A DNA stretch of 64,000 nt from Candidatus Hydrogenedentota bacterium. GTDB taxonomy: Bacteria; Hydrogenedentota; Hydrogenedentia; Hydrogenedentales; CAITNO01. Shown here piece after piece: positions 40,563-49,723 of the stretch. The notes under the pieces were generated by a model. It ran no database searches and was not told where the DNA came from. It was given only the letters and a program-made list of their open reading frames with translations. The DNA is taken from the NCBI GenBank assembly GCA_012730045.1, contig JAAYBR010000143.1, positions 123,108 to 187,107 on the forward strand. The letters are read 5' to 3'. The translations under genes were made by a program, and so were the position numbers. Within the stretch, counting starts at the first letter, position 1; every line of letters starts with the position of its first letter.

Positions 40563-42602
40563 ATGGCAACCATGGACCCTGCAATGGTACATAACGTTGG
40601 GATGCTTGGTCATGGCAGCGTGGGGAAGACGCTGTTTGTCGAGCGCGTGCTGAACCAGCTTGGGCTCACCTCGCGCATGGGGAGCATCGAGGAGGGGAAC
40701 ACGGTCTGCGACTATCTCGAGGAGGAGATCGAGCGGAAGTGCACCATCGCCATGAAGATGGTCCACCTCACGTGGAAAGAGCGCCGCATCCACATGATTG
40801 ACCACCCGGGCTATGTGGACTTCTTCGGCGAGCCTTCGTCCTCCGTTCCCCTGCTGGACGGGATTGTGGTGATGGTGGACGCCTCCGTGGGCGTGCAGGT
40901 GGGCACGGACAACGCCATGCGCCTTGCGGACAAGTTCAACGTCCCGCGCGCGTTTTTTGTGAACAAGCTGGACCGCGAGCACACGGACTTCCTGGAGGTC
41001 GTGAAGGCTTTGCAGGAGACCTATGGCAAGCACTGCGTGCCGCTGGTGGCCCCTGTGGGCGCGGGCGCCGGGCTCAAGGGCGTGGTCAACATCGTCACGG
41101 GCGACGCGTCGGCGGTGGACGGGGCGGACGCCCTGAAGGACGCGCTGGTCGAGACGGTCGCCGAGACCGACGAAGAGCTGACGATGAAGTACCTGGACGC
41201 CCTGGAGCTGTCCCACGAGGACTTCGTCACGGGCCTGCAGAACGGCATCACCAGCGGCAAGATCGTGCCGATCATCGCGGGCAGCGTCAGCATGGGCTTC
41301 GGCCTCAGTGAGCTGATGGACCTCATCGCCGAGTCCTTCCCGAACCCGCTGCTGCGCAAAGTGGTGGCCAGGGATTCCGGCGAGAACGACGTTGAGGTCA
41401 AGGTGGGCGCCTCCGAGCCCTTCTTCGGGCAGGTGTTCCGCCAGGTCGTGGATCCCTATGTGGGCCACCTGACCCTGTTCCGCGTGCTGAGCGGCACCCT
41501 GAAGAGCGACTCCGAGTTCTACAACGTGACCACCAACACCAAAGAGCGCACCGGCAAGGTGTTCCTGGTGCGGGGCAAGGAGCAGGTCGCGGTGGACGAG
41601 GTGGGGCCGGGCGACCTGGCCGCCCTCACGAAGCTGAAGAACACCCATTTTGGCGACACGATCGCCGCGCCGGGCACGAACGTCTTCATGCCCCCGATCC
41701 AGCTTCCCGTCTCCATGGTGAAGCTGGCCATCCTGCCCAAGGCGCGGGCGGACGAGGACAAGCTGGGCGAGGCGCTGAACCGCCTGGCCGAGGAGGACTC
41801 GACGTTCACGCACTACCGCGACCCGGACACCAACGAGCATGTCATCCGGGGCATGGGCGACCTGCAGCTGGACATCCTGCTCAAGCGCATGGCGCGCAAG
41901 TACAAGGTGGAGGTGGAGACGCGCACCCCGAAGGTCGCCTACCGCGAGACCATCAAGGGCACGGCCGAGGTGCAGGGCAAGCACAAGAAGCAGACCGGCG
42001 GCCACGGCCAGTTCGGCGACGTCTGGCTGCGCCTCAAGCCGAACGAGCGCGGCGGCGGGTACCAGTTTGTTGACAGCGTCGTGGGCGGCGTGGTGCCCAA
42101 GCAGTACATCCCCCACGTGGACAAGGGCAGCTTCGAGGCGCTGCAGCAGGGCGTCATCAGCGGCAACCCGGTGGTGGACATCATCGTGGAGCTGTACTTC
42201 GGCTCCTTCCACGCCGTGGACTCCTCCGAAATGGCGTTCAAAATCGCGGCCCGCAAGGCCATCCAGAAGGCGGTCAAGGAGGCGAAGCCCTGCCTGCTCG
42301 AGCCGATCATGGAGATCGCGGTGACGGTGCCGTCGGAGTTCATGGGCGACATCAGCGGCGACATGAACAGCCGCCGCGGCCGGCTCCTCGGCATGGACGC
42401 CGTGGGCGGCGGCCGCCAGGTCATCAAGGCGCTGGTTCCCGAGGCGGAGATCCTCCGCTACTCCACGGAGCTGCGCAGCATGACGCAGGGCCGGGGCAGC
42501 TATGAGCTGAAGTTCAGCCACTACGACGAGGTTCCGGACCACGTGGCGAAGGAGCTCATCGCGGCCTACGAGAAGACCCGCAGCGGCGAGGAAGAGGACT
42601 GA
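40563..42602 (+). CDS. Elongation factor G-like translational GTPase (paralogue type)
   Basis: 679 residues with all EF-G domains. G1 is GHGSVGKT at 16-23, the switch-I region DYLEEEIERKCTIAM at about 50-64, G3 DHPGY at 80-84, and G4 NKLD at 134-137. Domain IV has TGGHGQFGDVWL and the C-terminal domain SMTQGRGSYELKF. Canonical EF-G has RGITI and DTPGH; here switch I reads RKCTI and the catalytic His is Tyr84. Such changes mark the EF-G-like (FusA2-type) branch, whose members act in stress, recycling or unknown steps. ATG 40563 has GGAGG nine bases ahead. No rpsL, rpsG or tuf is nearby, supporting a second, non-essential copy. Confidence 0.9.
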   Translation: MATMDPAMVHNVGMLGHGSVGKTLFVERVLNQLGLTSRMGSIEEGNTVCDYLEEEIERKCTIAMKMVHLTWKERRIHMIDHPGYVDFFGEPSSSVPLLDGIVVMVDASVGVQVGTDNAMRLADKFNVPRAFFVNKLDREHTDFLEVVKALQETYGKHCVPLVAPVGAGAGLKGVVNIVTGDASAVDGADALKDALVETVAETDEELTMKYLDALELSHEDFVTGLQNGITSGKIVPIIAGSVSMGFGLSELMDLIAESFPNPLLRKVVARDSGENDVEVKVGASEPFFGQVFRQVVDPYVGHLTLFRVLSGTLKSDSEFYNVTTNTKERTGKVFLVRGKEQVAVDEVGPGDLAALTKLKNTHFGDTIAAPGTNVFMPPIQLPVSMVKLAILPKARADEDKLGEALNRLAEEDSTFTHYRDPDTNEHVIRGMGDLQLDILLKRMARKYKVEVETRTPKVAYRETIKGTAEVQGKHKKQTGGHGQFGDVWLRLKPNERGGGYQFVDSVVGGVVPKQYIPHVDKGSFEALQQGVISGNPVVDIIVELYFGSFHAVDSSEMAFKIAARKAIQKAVKEAKPCLLEPIMEIAVTVPSEFMGDISGDMNSRRGRLLGMDAVGGGRQVIKALVPEAEILRYSTELRSMTQGRGSYELKFSHYDEVPDHVAKELIAAYEKTRSGEEED

Positions 42603-42617
42603 TCCCAGCCCGAACAC

Positions 42618-42658
42618 ACGGGCCGGACGGGCAAGCGCCCTGTCCGGCCCGTTTTTTT
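42618..42658 (+). terminator. Rho-independent terminator after the EF-G paralogue
   Basis: A stem ACGGGCCGGAC-GGGC / GCCC-TGTCCGGCCCGT with a one-base bulge, loop AAGC, followed by seven T. Confidence 0.9.
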
Positions 42659-42700
42659 GTTGGGAGAGGTGCGCCCTTCCCCCCGCAGGATGCGCCTGAC

Positions 42701-42863
42701 CGCGGGCATTCCGACAAGAGATTGCCGCGGCGGCCCGGGGCTTTGGCGGGAACGAGATTGCCGCGCTTCGCTCGCAATGACCGCAGAAACGCGTGTCCTT
42801 TCGGCGGCTGCGGCGCTCACCGTCATCGCGAAGGAGCGCCAGCGACTAAAGCGATCTCGTTCT
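42701..42863. repeat. Family A palindromic repeats, second locus
   Basis: Contains the exact 28-bp word of 824-851 at 42754-42781, a matching approach sequence (GGCATTCCGACAAGAGATTG, compare about 811-830) and, at 42821-42863, a variant with GCGAAGGAGCGCCAGCGACT inside. It lies between convergent genes (EF-G paralogue and ThuA protein). The segment 42741-42783 nearly repeats 905-950 base for base. Confidence 0.85.
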
Positions 42864-42901
42864 CGAATTGCCGCGAACGCGCGCGAAGGCCATTTCGGCG
42901 G

Positions 42902-43636
42902 TCAGGGCTTCTTCGCCCACCGGATCGCCTGGCGGACCAGGGTGCGGTAGTTGTCGTCGCCGAAGCTCAGCTTGTCGTGCCCGAGCTGGATGTAGCACAC
43001 CTTGGCGTTTTTGTACTGGCGGGTCCAGGCCGCCTCGCGCTGCGCCTCGGGATGGTCCTCACCCACCAGCAGGTGGTTGTCCGGCTCCACGAGAAAGCCC
43101 TTGTAGGTCTCGTCGCGGACCACGAAGTCCTTCAGGCCGGCGGTGACGGGGTGCGCGGGATCCTCGATCTTGCAGGGAATGTCCACATCGTGCCGGTAGG
43201 TGGACGCGGGGATGGTCTTCCCGCCCACTTCTGTGTCCTTGAGGAAATACCGCGCCCCGATGATCTTCCAGTATTCGGGCCAGTCGTTGAACGCGGCGAT
43301 GGCGTGGTGCAGCACGACCAGCCCCACGCCCCTGTCCAGCAGGGACAGGAAGTTGGCCTTGCGCTTCTCCGAAATCTTCTGGCTCATGTTGTAGAGCACG
43401 AGCACGTCGTAGGGCCAGGCGCTGATGTCCTCGAACACCTCGCTCTCGTCCTTCAGGTCGTGGAAGGTCACGTCGAGCTCCGTCATGGCGTCGAAAAGCG
43501 CCCGGAACTCCGGCTCGTCGAAGCTGTGCCCGCCGGTCACGACCAGCACGCGGGGCTTTGGGGTGGTGTCAGGGGCCTCTGCGCCCGCGCCGAGTCCCAG
43601 GCAGCAGGCGGAAAGGACGGCCAGGGTTGCCAGCAT
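42902..43636 (-). CDS. ThuA-domain protein, exported
   Basis: 244 residues. A hydrophobic start with LSAC at 8-11 fits a lipoprotein box, though the N-terminus has no basic residue. The ThuA fold (class I glutamine-amidotransferase-like) follows: VLVVTGGHSFDEPEF near 30-44, YDVLVLYNMSQ, GVGLVVLHHAIAAF near 104-117 and CYIQLGHDKLSF near the end. ThuA proteins were named for trehalose utilisation and may act on keto-sugars; the reaction is not established. It lies 19 bp after the glycoside hydrolase gene, so they form one unit. AAAGGAG precedes the start. Confidence 0.88.
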   Translation of the reverse strand: MLATLAVLSACCLGLGAGAEAPDTTPKPRVLVVTGGHSFDEPEFRALFDAMTELDVTFHDLKDESEVFEDISAWPYDVLVLYNMSQKISEKRKANFLSLLDRGVGLVVLHHAIAAFNDWPEYWKIIGARYFLKDTEVGGKTIPASTYRHDVDIPCKIEDPAHPVTAGLKDFVVRDETYKGFLVEPDNHLLVGEDHPEAQREAAWTRQYKNAKVCYIQLGHDKLSFGDDNYRTLVRQAIRWAKKP

Positions 43637-43655
43637 GGCATGTTCTCCTTTGTTC

Positions 43656-45695
43656 TCAGGAACCCGGCGCGCCGGGTTCGATCACAAGCGCGTTGTGGAT
43701 GCCCAGCCCGCCAATTTTGGCGGTGAGCAGGCCGCCGTCCCAGGACCAGTCCAGCCCCTTGTCGTCGGGGGCGAGGAAGACCCTGGCCGGTTTTTCGGCG
43801 AGGGGAACGGTGACGGTGAAGGGGCCCGTGTCGGGTACGGACTCCGCCATGTGGCGGCTGGGGGACAGGTAGCCGCCGACGGACCGGTTGACCAGCTGGA
43901 TGAGCGTGCGGCCGTCCTTCTTGCGGGCGGCCATCTCGACCCACCAGGGGCCGTCCACCCGCGCCATCGGCGCGGGGTTCAGGGCGGCGACCATTTCGCC
44001 GATGAAGCGGCGCAGGGCGGGGTAATGGGACTCGTAATAGCACCGGAAAACCGGCCCGTGGACGGCGACGACGGCGCCCCTGCCCACCCGGCGGCGGGTG
44101 GCCGCGGGGAAGTCCGCGCGGGCGTTCAGGGCGGGCTCCCGCTCGTTCAACATGAGCGCGAGCGCCTCGGCGTCCTTCAGGGTGACGGCCTGGTAGGGCC
44201 CCGACACGTTGACGGCCTCGCCGCCGACGGGCAGCCATCCCCCCTCCTCCGGCTTGCCCCGCTTCTCCACGCCCGAGACGGCGCCGTACTGCTCGGCGAC
44301 CTGCGCGCCCGTGAGCAGCAGGCGTCCGCCGTTCTCCACGTAGCCCGGCAGGGCCTGGCGGACGGCGTCCGACACCTCGACTGCCTCGGGAATGATGACC
44401 ACCGGGTATTCGGAGAGGCGTTTCAGCAGCGTGTCCTCGTTCAGGATGTCCGCGCTCAGGCCGTTTTCGAGCACGGCGTGCAGCGCGCCCTCCATGGCCC
44501 GGTTGGCCTGCGCGAAGTTGAACAGCGGGTCGTTGTGGAGGTAGTAGGCCGTCTCGCTGTGGAGGATGGCGACCTGGGGGATGGTCTCGGACTTGTGGCA
44601 GTATTCCTGGCGCTGGCGGCAGAACTTCGCCACGTCCGCGAGAATGTCCTGGTGCCACTCCGTGAGGCGTCCGGAGCGGTGGGGGTTGTCGTAGATGAAC
44701 ACCGAGCCGCCCTGCGCCAGGACGGTGGACAGCTCCTGGCAGAGGTGCTCCGCGTTCTTCATGGTCCAGCCCTGGTTGCCGGTCTGGAGGAAGGCCCAGG
44801 CCATGAGGTCCCAGGGCTTGCCGCGGCTGCTGATGAAGCGGCCCTCGGCCATGGCGCGCTCCGCGCCGAAGGAGGGGTCGAAGTCGCCGCTGAGGTAGTC
44901 AATGGGGGAGACAACGGCCTCCGGCATCCGCACGCTGTACATCCAGTTGCTGGTGACCATGCAGGTGGGCTTCAGGGCGTGGACCGCGTCCACATACCGG
45001 GTGACGTGGTTGACGAAGAGCTCCCGTTGGAAGGCCAGCCACTCGTGCCAGTGGGGGTCGTCCGCCTTGCGGGGGATTTCGGCGATGCCCGTCTTCTCCG
45101 TGAAGGCCTTCTGGCAGGCCTCGCTCCAGTCGGGCTGGCTGGCCCAGTTTTCGCCGTCAATCCACATCCCGTCAATGTCGTACTCCCGCACCACCTCCAG
45201 GAGCTGCGGGATCATGTACTCGTCATCGTAGGCGCTGAGCCGGCTGGTGTAGTTGGGGTCCGGTTTCCCCTGGGCGTTGATCCGCGCCCATTCGGGGTGA
45301 AGCTCGATGGCCCGCGAGTCCCACACGCCGGAGAAGTGGATGGAGAGCGGGATGCCCATGTCGCGGGTGACCTCGCGCCACACCTTCAGCGCGTCACCGA
45401 CGATGCCCGGCGAGGGGGCCCCGACCTTGGTGGGGTATCCCGAATAGCCGGGATGCCCCTTGCAGTCGTACTGCACGAAATCGGGCTTGACCTTCTCCAG
45501 CATGGCCCGGATGTGATCGTAGGTGGACTCCCGGCCGAGCTCGGTGTCGGTGGCGCCGGGGTGGAGGTCGTAGTGCAGGCCGAAGAAGGCGTCCTCGTGC
45601 CAGTTATTGGCCGGCTCCGCGAACCCGCAGGGGGCCGCGAGCACGGCGAGCGCGCACAGGGCGAAGACGGACGACCGGTTTCGGGAGACTCTCAT
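43656..45695 (-). CDS. Exported glycoside hydrolase, fucosidase/beta-galactosidase-like barrel
   Basis: 679 residues from ATG 45695 (an earlier in-frame start has no signal peptide directly after it). Signal peptide about 1-26. The N-terminal half is a TIM barrel with FFGLHYDLHPGATDTELG and DFVQYDCKGHPG, like alpha-L-fucosidase-type barrels; DGMWIDGENWASQPDW near 190 holds the likely acidic residues. The C-terminal half has the look of the A4 beta-galactosidase trimerisation domain (LSEYPVVIIPEAVEVSDAV, YVENGGRLLLTGA) and a final beta domain. It should cleave a plant or algal sugar linkage outside the cytoplasm; family and linkage are not certain. Operon with the ThuA gene. Confidence 0.78.
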   Translation of the reverse strand: MRVSRNRSSVFALCALAVLAAPCGFAEPANNWHEDAFFGLHYDLHPGATDTELGRESTYDHIRAMLEKVKPDFVQYDCKGHPGYSGYPTKVGAPSPGIVGDALKVWREVTRDMGIPLSIHFSGVWDSRAIELHPEWARINAQGKPDPNYTSRLSAYDDEYMIPQLLEVVREYDIDGMWIDGENWASQPDWSEACQKAFTEKTGIAEIPRKADDPHWHEWLAFQRELFVNHVTRYVDAVHALKPTCMVTSNWMYSVRMPEAVVSPIDYLSGDFDPSFGAERAMAEGRFISSRGKPWDLMAWAFLQTGNQGWTMKNAEHLCQELSTVLAQGGSVFIYDNPHRSGRLTEWHQDILADVAKFCRQRQEYCHKSETIPQVAILHSETAYYLHNDPLFNFAQANRAMEGALHAVLENGLSADILNEDTLLKRLSEYPVVIIPEAVEVSDAVRQALPGYVENGGRLLLTGAQVAEQYGAVSGVEKRGKPEEGGWLPVGGEAVNVSGPYQAVTLKDAEALALMLNEREPALNARADFPAATRRRVGRGAVVAVHGPVFRCYYESHYPALRRFIGEMVAALNPAPMARVDGPWWVEMAARKKDGRTLIQLVNRSVGGYLSPSRHMAESVPDTGPFTVTVPLAEKPARVFLAPDDKGLDWSWDGGLLTAKIGGLGIHNALVIEPGAPGS

Positions 45696-45754
45696 CGGCG
45701 GATCCTCTCGGTTGCGTCGGGTCTCAAGAATAGCACAGCCCGCGCCCCGTCCCG

Positions 45755-47104
45755 TCACTCGTGGCGCAGCGCCTCGACGGGGTCCATGTTGGCGGCGCGC
45801 AGGGCCGGGTAGATGCCGAAGATGATGCCGATGGAGACGGAGATGGAGAAGGCGATCATGGGCGCCCAGGGCGTGACGATGGTGGCCATTTCCGCGAAGC
45901 GCGAAATGAACCAGGGGATGACCAGGCCCAGCGCCACGCCGACCAGCCCGCCGGACCCGGAGAGGATGACGGTCTCGACGAGGAACTGGACGACGATGTC
46001 GCGCTTCTTGGCGCCCAGGGCGCGGCGGATGCCGATTTCCCGGGTGCGCTCGGTGACCGTGGCAAGCATGATGTTCATGATGCCGATGCCGCCGACGATG
46101 AGGGAGATGGCGGCGATGGCGCCCAGCACGGTGTTGAAGATTTGCTTGGTGCGCTCGGCCTGCCGCAGCAGCTCCAGGGGCACCAGCATTTCCCAGTCGG
46201 CCTTTTTGTGGTGGCGGGAGAGGATTTCGGCGACGACCCGGGCCGTCTCCTCCACCTCGTCCTGCGAGTCCACCTTGATGATGGCCTCATGCAGCTCGAC
46301 CCGCTCGGCCTCGAAGCTGCCCGTGCTGCGGCGGATGAGCACCTCGCCGAAGTGGGACTTCGCGGTGCTCAGGGGGATGTACGCGCGCGGAGTGGCCGAG
46401 GACTCCCCCGGTTTCGAGGGGCCGCCCTCCCCGTTTCCCGGGGCGGCGGCGGCGGGGCCGGCGGCCTCCTGGCTGATGACGCCGATGACCACGTAGTAGT
46501 CGCTGCCCACGCGCACGCGCCCGCCGATGGGCGGGCTCAGGGGAAACAGGCCCGCGACCAGGGGCTCGCTGAGGACGCACACGTTGTGGTGCGAGCGCAT
46601 CTCCGTCTCGGTGAAGTAGCGCCCCTCCAGCAGGGAGAGGTTCCGCATCTCGGGGTACCAGGGCACGGTGCCGACGATTTCGGCGTCCATCTTCTGCGTT
46701 GCGTTCCAGACCCGCTGGCGGATCACCCGGCCGGGGACGACCACGGTGACGCCGGGGATGCTGTCGCGGACGCGGGCCATGTCGTCGTAGGTGAGGCCGT
46801 ACTCGCTCACATAGCTCCGCTGGGCGGAGACCTTCTGCTCCTCCGAGGGCTTGACGCTCTTGAGGAGGATGTTGCTGCTGCCGAGGCGCCGGATCTGCTC
46901 CTGGGCCTCGTAGCTGGCACCCTCGCCGACGGCGAGCATGGCGATGACGGAGCAGACGCCGAACACGATGCCCAGCACGGTGAGCAGGCTGCGCAGGCGG
47001 TGCATCCACAGGCTCTTGAATCCCAGGCGCACGGTGCGCCAGGGGGAGCTGACGCGGAGCGACAGGCGGCCGCGGGTGTGGAGGAGTTCGCCGATGTCAG
47101 CCAT
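45755..47104 (-). CDS. MacB-like ABC transporter permease
   Basis: 449 residues. An N-terminal helix in [21 protein letters not shown] (about 37-57) is followed by a large periplasmic MacB_PCD domain (about 60-310) and an FtsX-type C-terminal block of three helices with [20 protein letters not shown] near 332-351 and the closing DPVEALRHE. An unstructured Gly/Pro/Ala insert lies near 215-245. It is the permease half of a split MacB pump; its ATPase is encoded by the overlapping gene upstream (8-bp overlap). Confidence 0.92.
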   Translation of the reverse strand: MADIGELLHTRGRLSLRVSSPWRTVRLGFKSLWMHRLRSLLTVLGIVFGVCSVIAMLAVGEGASYEAQEQIRRLGSSNILLKSVKPSEEQKVSAQRSYVSEYGLTYDDMARVRDSIPGVTVVVPGRVIRQRVWNATQKMDAEIVGTVPWYPEMRNLSLLEGRYFTETEMRSHHNVCVLSEPLVAGLFPLSPPIGGRVRVGSDYYVVIGVISQEAAGPAAAAPGNGEGGPSKPGESSATPRAYIPLSTAKSHFGEVLIRRSTGSFEAERVELHEAIIKVDSQDEVEETARVVAEILSRHHKKADWEMLVPLELLRQAERTKQIFNTVLGAIAAISLIVGGIGIMNIMLATVTERTREIGIRRALGAKKRDIVVQFLVETVILSGSGGLVGVALGLVIPWFISRFAEMATIVTPWAPMIAFSISVSIGIIFGIYPALRAANMDPVEALRHE

Positions 47105-47792
47105 TGCGGCGGTCCTCCTCCACGCGCCCGTCGCGCAGGCGGATCACGCGCTGGGCGCGCGCGCCGATGCCCTCGTCGTGCGTGACCATGATGATCGTCA
47201 TGCCCTGCCCGTGCAGCTCGTCGAAAAGCGCCAGGATCTCCTGTCCCGACCGGGAGTCCAGGTTGCCCGTCGGCTCGTCGGCCATGAGGACCAGCGGGGA
47301 GTTGGCCAGGGCGCGGGCGATGCCCACGCGCTGCTGCTGGCCGCCGGACAGCTCGAAGGGCTTGTGGTAGACCCGCTCCCCCAGCCCCACGCGCTCCGCG
47401 AGGGCGACGGCGATCCCTCGGCTCTCGTCGGGGTGGCGGCCCTGGTAGTACAGGGGCACCTCGATGTTCTCGACCACGTTGAGCTGCTGGACCAGGTTGT
47501 AGGACTGGAAGATGAACCCGAGGCAGGCCCCGCGCACGGTGGACAGGTCGTCGTCGTTGAGGGTGGAGACATCCAGCCCGTCCAGGAGGTACTTCCCGGC
47601 GGTGGGGCGGTCGAGGCAGCCGAGCAGGTTGAGCATGGTGGACTTGCCGCAGCCGGAGGGCCCCATGATGGCGGCGTACTCGCCCTTCTCGACCACGAGG
47701 GAGACGTCGTCGAGGGCGTTGAAGGACACCGACCCCATGCGGTAGGTCTTGGTGACCCGCTGAAGCTCCACCATGGTTTCCGCCTGCATCAT
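47097..47792 (-). CDS. MacB/LolD-type ABC ATPase
   Basis: 231 residues from ATG 47792, which overlaps the adaptor stop as ATGA; ATG 47774 is an alternative. Walker A is GPSGCGKST at 44-52, the signature [15 protein letters not shown], Walker [12 protein letters not shown] and the H-loop VTHDEGI. This is the ATPase class that powers MacB and Lol systems by mechanical transmission across the membrane rather than by alternating access. A longer open frame upstream is not real coding. Its neighbours are the permease and the adaptor. Confidence 0.94.
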   Translation of the reverse strand: MMQAETMVELQRVTKTYRMGSVSFNALDDVSLVVEKGEYAAIMGPSGCGKSTMLNLLGCLDRPTAGKYLLDGLDVSTLNDDDLSTVRGACLGFIFQSYNLVQQLNVVENIEVPLYYQGRHPDESRGIAVALAERVGLGERVYHKPFELSGGQQQRVGIARALANSPLVLMADEPTGNLDSRSGQEILALFDELHGQGMTIIMVTHDEGIGARAQRVIRLRDGRVEEDRRNG

Positions 47793-49723
47793 TGCTCCGC
47801 CGGTTTTTCGGGGGTTCCGCCGGATTCCGGGCGTTTCTCTCGCGTTGCCTTTTCCGCCTTGTCTTTGCCTCCCCTCTTCCCTTCCTCCGCGCTCTTTCCT
47901 TCCTTTTCCCCCGGCGCTGCGGCGCCCCCCGGGAGGGCGGGCGCCCGCAGCAGGACCGTGTCCCCCTCCTCCACCCCGCTCTTGATCTCCGCCATGGTAA
48001 GGCCCATGGCGCCCGTTTCCACGGGGCGCTCCTCGACCCCGAGGGCGGTCTTGACAAAGCACACCTGGCGTTCGTTGCGGATGCTGACGGCCTGAATGGG
48101 CGTCTGGAGCACGTTTTCGTGGCGCTCCACGAGGATTTCGGCCTCGGCGCTCATGCCGGGCCGCAGCCATTTGGGGGCCTCGTCAAGGTAGACCTTTGTC
48201 TCATAGACCTTGACATCGGGGTTCATCCAGCGGTTTGAGGTGTCCGGAAGCGGGGCGATGGAGTGGACCACGCCCGTGAGGGTCTCGGCGGGGAACGCGT
48301 CCACACGGACCCGAACTTTCTGTCCGGATTTCACCTGCTGCACGACGGACTCATGGACCTTGACGGTGAGGGCGAGCACGCTCATGTCGGGAATCGTGAT
48401 CAGCACCTGGCGCTCGCGCACGTTGGCGCCCGCCTCGATGATCTCCTCGCGGTAGGAGCTCTGCCCGGTGCCGTAGATGACCAGCCCCGGCTTCACGGCG
48501 CGGATGACGCACTTCTCGATCTGTTCGGCGATTTCCTCGCGCTTGCGCGTCTGAAGGAGGTGCCGGGCCTCTGCGGAGACGCGGTCGGCCTCCTCCTGCG
48601 CCGTCCGCGAGATGGCCATGCGCTCGTCCCGGCGCAGCTTGCGCAGGGTTTCCTGATAGTCGGAAACCAGCTTCTCCACCATCTTCGGGAAGGCGTACTT
48701 GGTGAAGAGCTCCTTGCTGGTCTGGGCGGTTTCGAGGGCGATCACCTTGCGGTCATAAGCGGCCTGGTCGCTGTCAAGCTGGTTCTTGGTTACAAACTCC
48801 TTCTCAAAGAGCCGCTTTGTCCCCTCCAGTTTCACCTGGGCCAGGCTGAGATCCTGGTCGGCCAGGACCAGGTCGTTCTCAAGTCCCCGGATTTTCTGGC
48901 GGGCCTCGCCGTCCCCCAGGTTGTCCAGTTTCACGATGGCCATGACATCTATGGGGGGCGCGACCGGCTCCAGCGCCTCGACCGGCTCCGGCACCTCGAC
49001 CGGCTCCGGTGGCTCGGCCGGCTCCGGTGGCTCGGCCGGCGCCTGTGCGGCCTCCTGCGCGGTTTCCTCCTCCTGCGGGGCATCCGAACTTCCGGGGGCG
49101 GCCGCGGACGGGCCGCCACTTTCCGGAGCCTGGGAGGATCCGTTCTGTTCGGCAAGCAGACGGGCGGCCTCCTCAATCGTCTGGGCCTCGGCGACGATTT
49201 TCGCCGCCAGCTCCTCGCCGACATAGGCGGCCAGGTCCATTTTCGCGAACTTCACGGCGAGTTCGGCCGCCTTGATGGTGCTCTCGTTGTCTATGAGCTG
49301 GATGTCGTACTGTTCCTTGGCGCGCGTGAGGGCGGCGAGGGAGGTCTGGAAGTCCAGCTCCTGCGAGACCTGCTGGTCGAGAAGCTGCTTGGAGTCCAGC
49401 TCGATCAGCACCAGCCCCTTCTCGACGTCCTCCGGGGTGATCATCTTCCCCTCGTCCACGATGGAGAGGATCTTGGTGGCGCCCTGCACCTCGCAGAGGA
49501 TTTCCAGCTTGTCCTTGGCCTCGACGCTTCCGCCCTCGACCACGGTCACGTCCAGGGGTCCGCGCACCACGCGGAAGGTGGCGGCGGTGGAGGACTGCGG
49601 CGCGAGCTCGCGGGAGGCCAGCCGCCATCCCGCGTAGCCGAGCAGGCCGAGGACGAGCGCGGCGGCGAGCCAGCGGCGCAGTTTCCGTTTTCGGGGGGGG
49701 CTATTCGGTTGTTGGGGCGGCAT
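47789..49723 (-). CDS. MacA/HlyD-like periplasmic adaptor, enlarged
   Basis: 644 residues, longer than the roughly 370-400 of MacA. One N-terminal helix (about 17-33), then the first half of the lipoyl/beta-barrel region (TFRVVRGPLDVTVVEGGSVE near 49-68) and long coiled-coil helices (about 120-420). The coil is interrupted near 193-263 by an Ala/Pro/Glu insert of PEP(V/A) repeats. The beta-barrel returns at about 460-590 (VLITIPDMSVLALTVKVHES). A Lys/Glu-rich tail ends the protein. It should bridge the MacB-like permease to the TolC-type channel. It overlaps both neighbours (23 bp with the channel gene, ATGA with the ATPase). Confidence 0.88.
   Translation of the reverse strand: MPPQQPNSPPRKRKLRRWLAAALVLGLLGYAGWRLASRELAPQSSTAATFRVVRGPLDVTVVEGGSVEAKDKLEILCEVQGATKILSIVDEGKMITPEDVEKGLVLIELDSKQLLDQQVSQELDFQTSLAALTRAKEQYDIQLIDNESTIKAAELAVKFAKMDLAAYVGEELAAKIVAEAQTIEEAARLLAEQNGSSQAPESGGPSAAAPGSSDAPQEEETAQEAAQAPAEPPEPAEPPEPVEVPEPVEALEPVAPPIDVMAIVKLDNLGDGEARQKIRGLENDLVLADQDLSLAQVKLEGTKRLFEKEFVTKNQLDSDQAAYDRKVIALETAQTSKELFTKYAFPKMVEKLVSDYQETLRKLRRDERMAISRTAQEEADRVSAEARHLLQTRKREEIAEQIEKCVIRAVKPGLVIYGTGQSSYREEIIEAGANVRERQVLITIPDMSVLALTVKVHESVVQQVKSGQKVRVRVDAFPAETLTGVVHSIAPLPDTSNRWMNPDVKVYETKVYLDEAPKWLRPGMSAEAEILVERHENVLQTPIQAVSIRNERQVCFVKTALGVEERPVETGAMGLTMAEIKSGVEEGDTVLLRAPALPGGAAAPGEKEGKSAEEGKRGGKDKAEKATREKRPESGGTPEKPAEQ

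Noticed and set aside
40152..42617. An 821-codon open frame antisense to the EF-G paralogue
   Set aside because: A mirror of the EF-G coding sequence with low-complexity His/Val/Leu content and no start signal; it also crosses the glutathione peroxidase gene in another frame.
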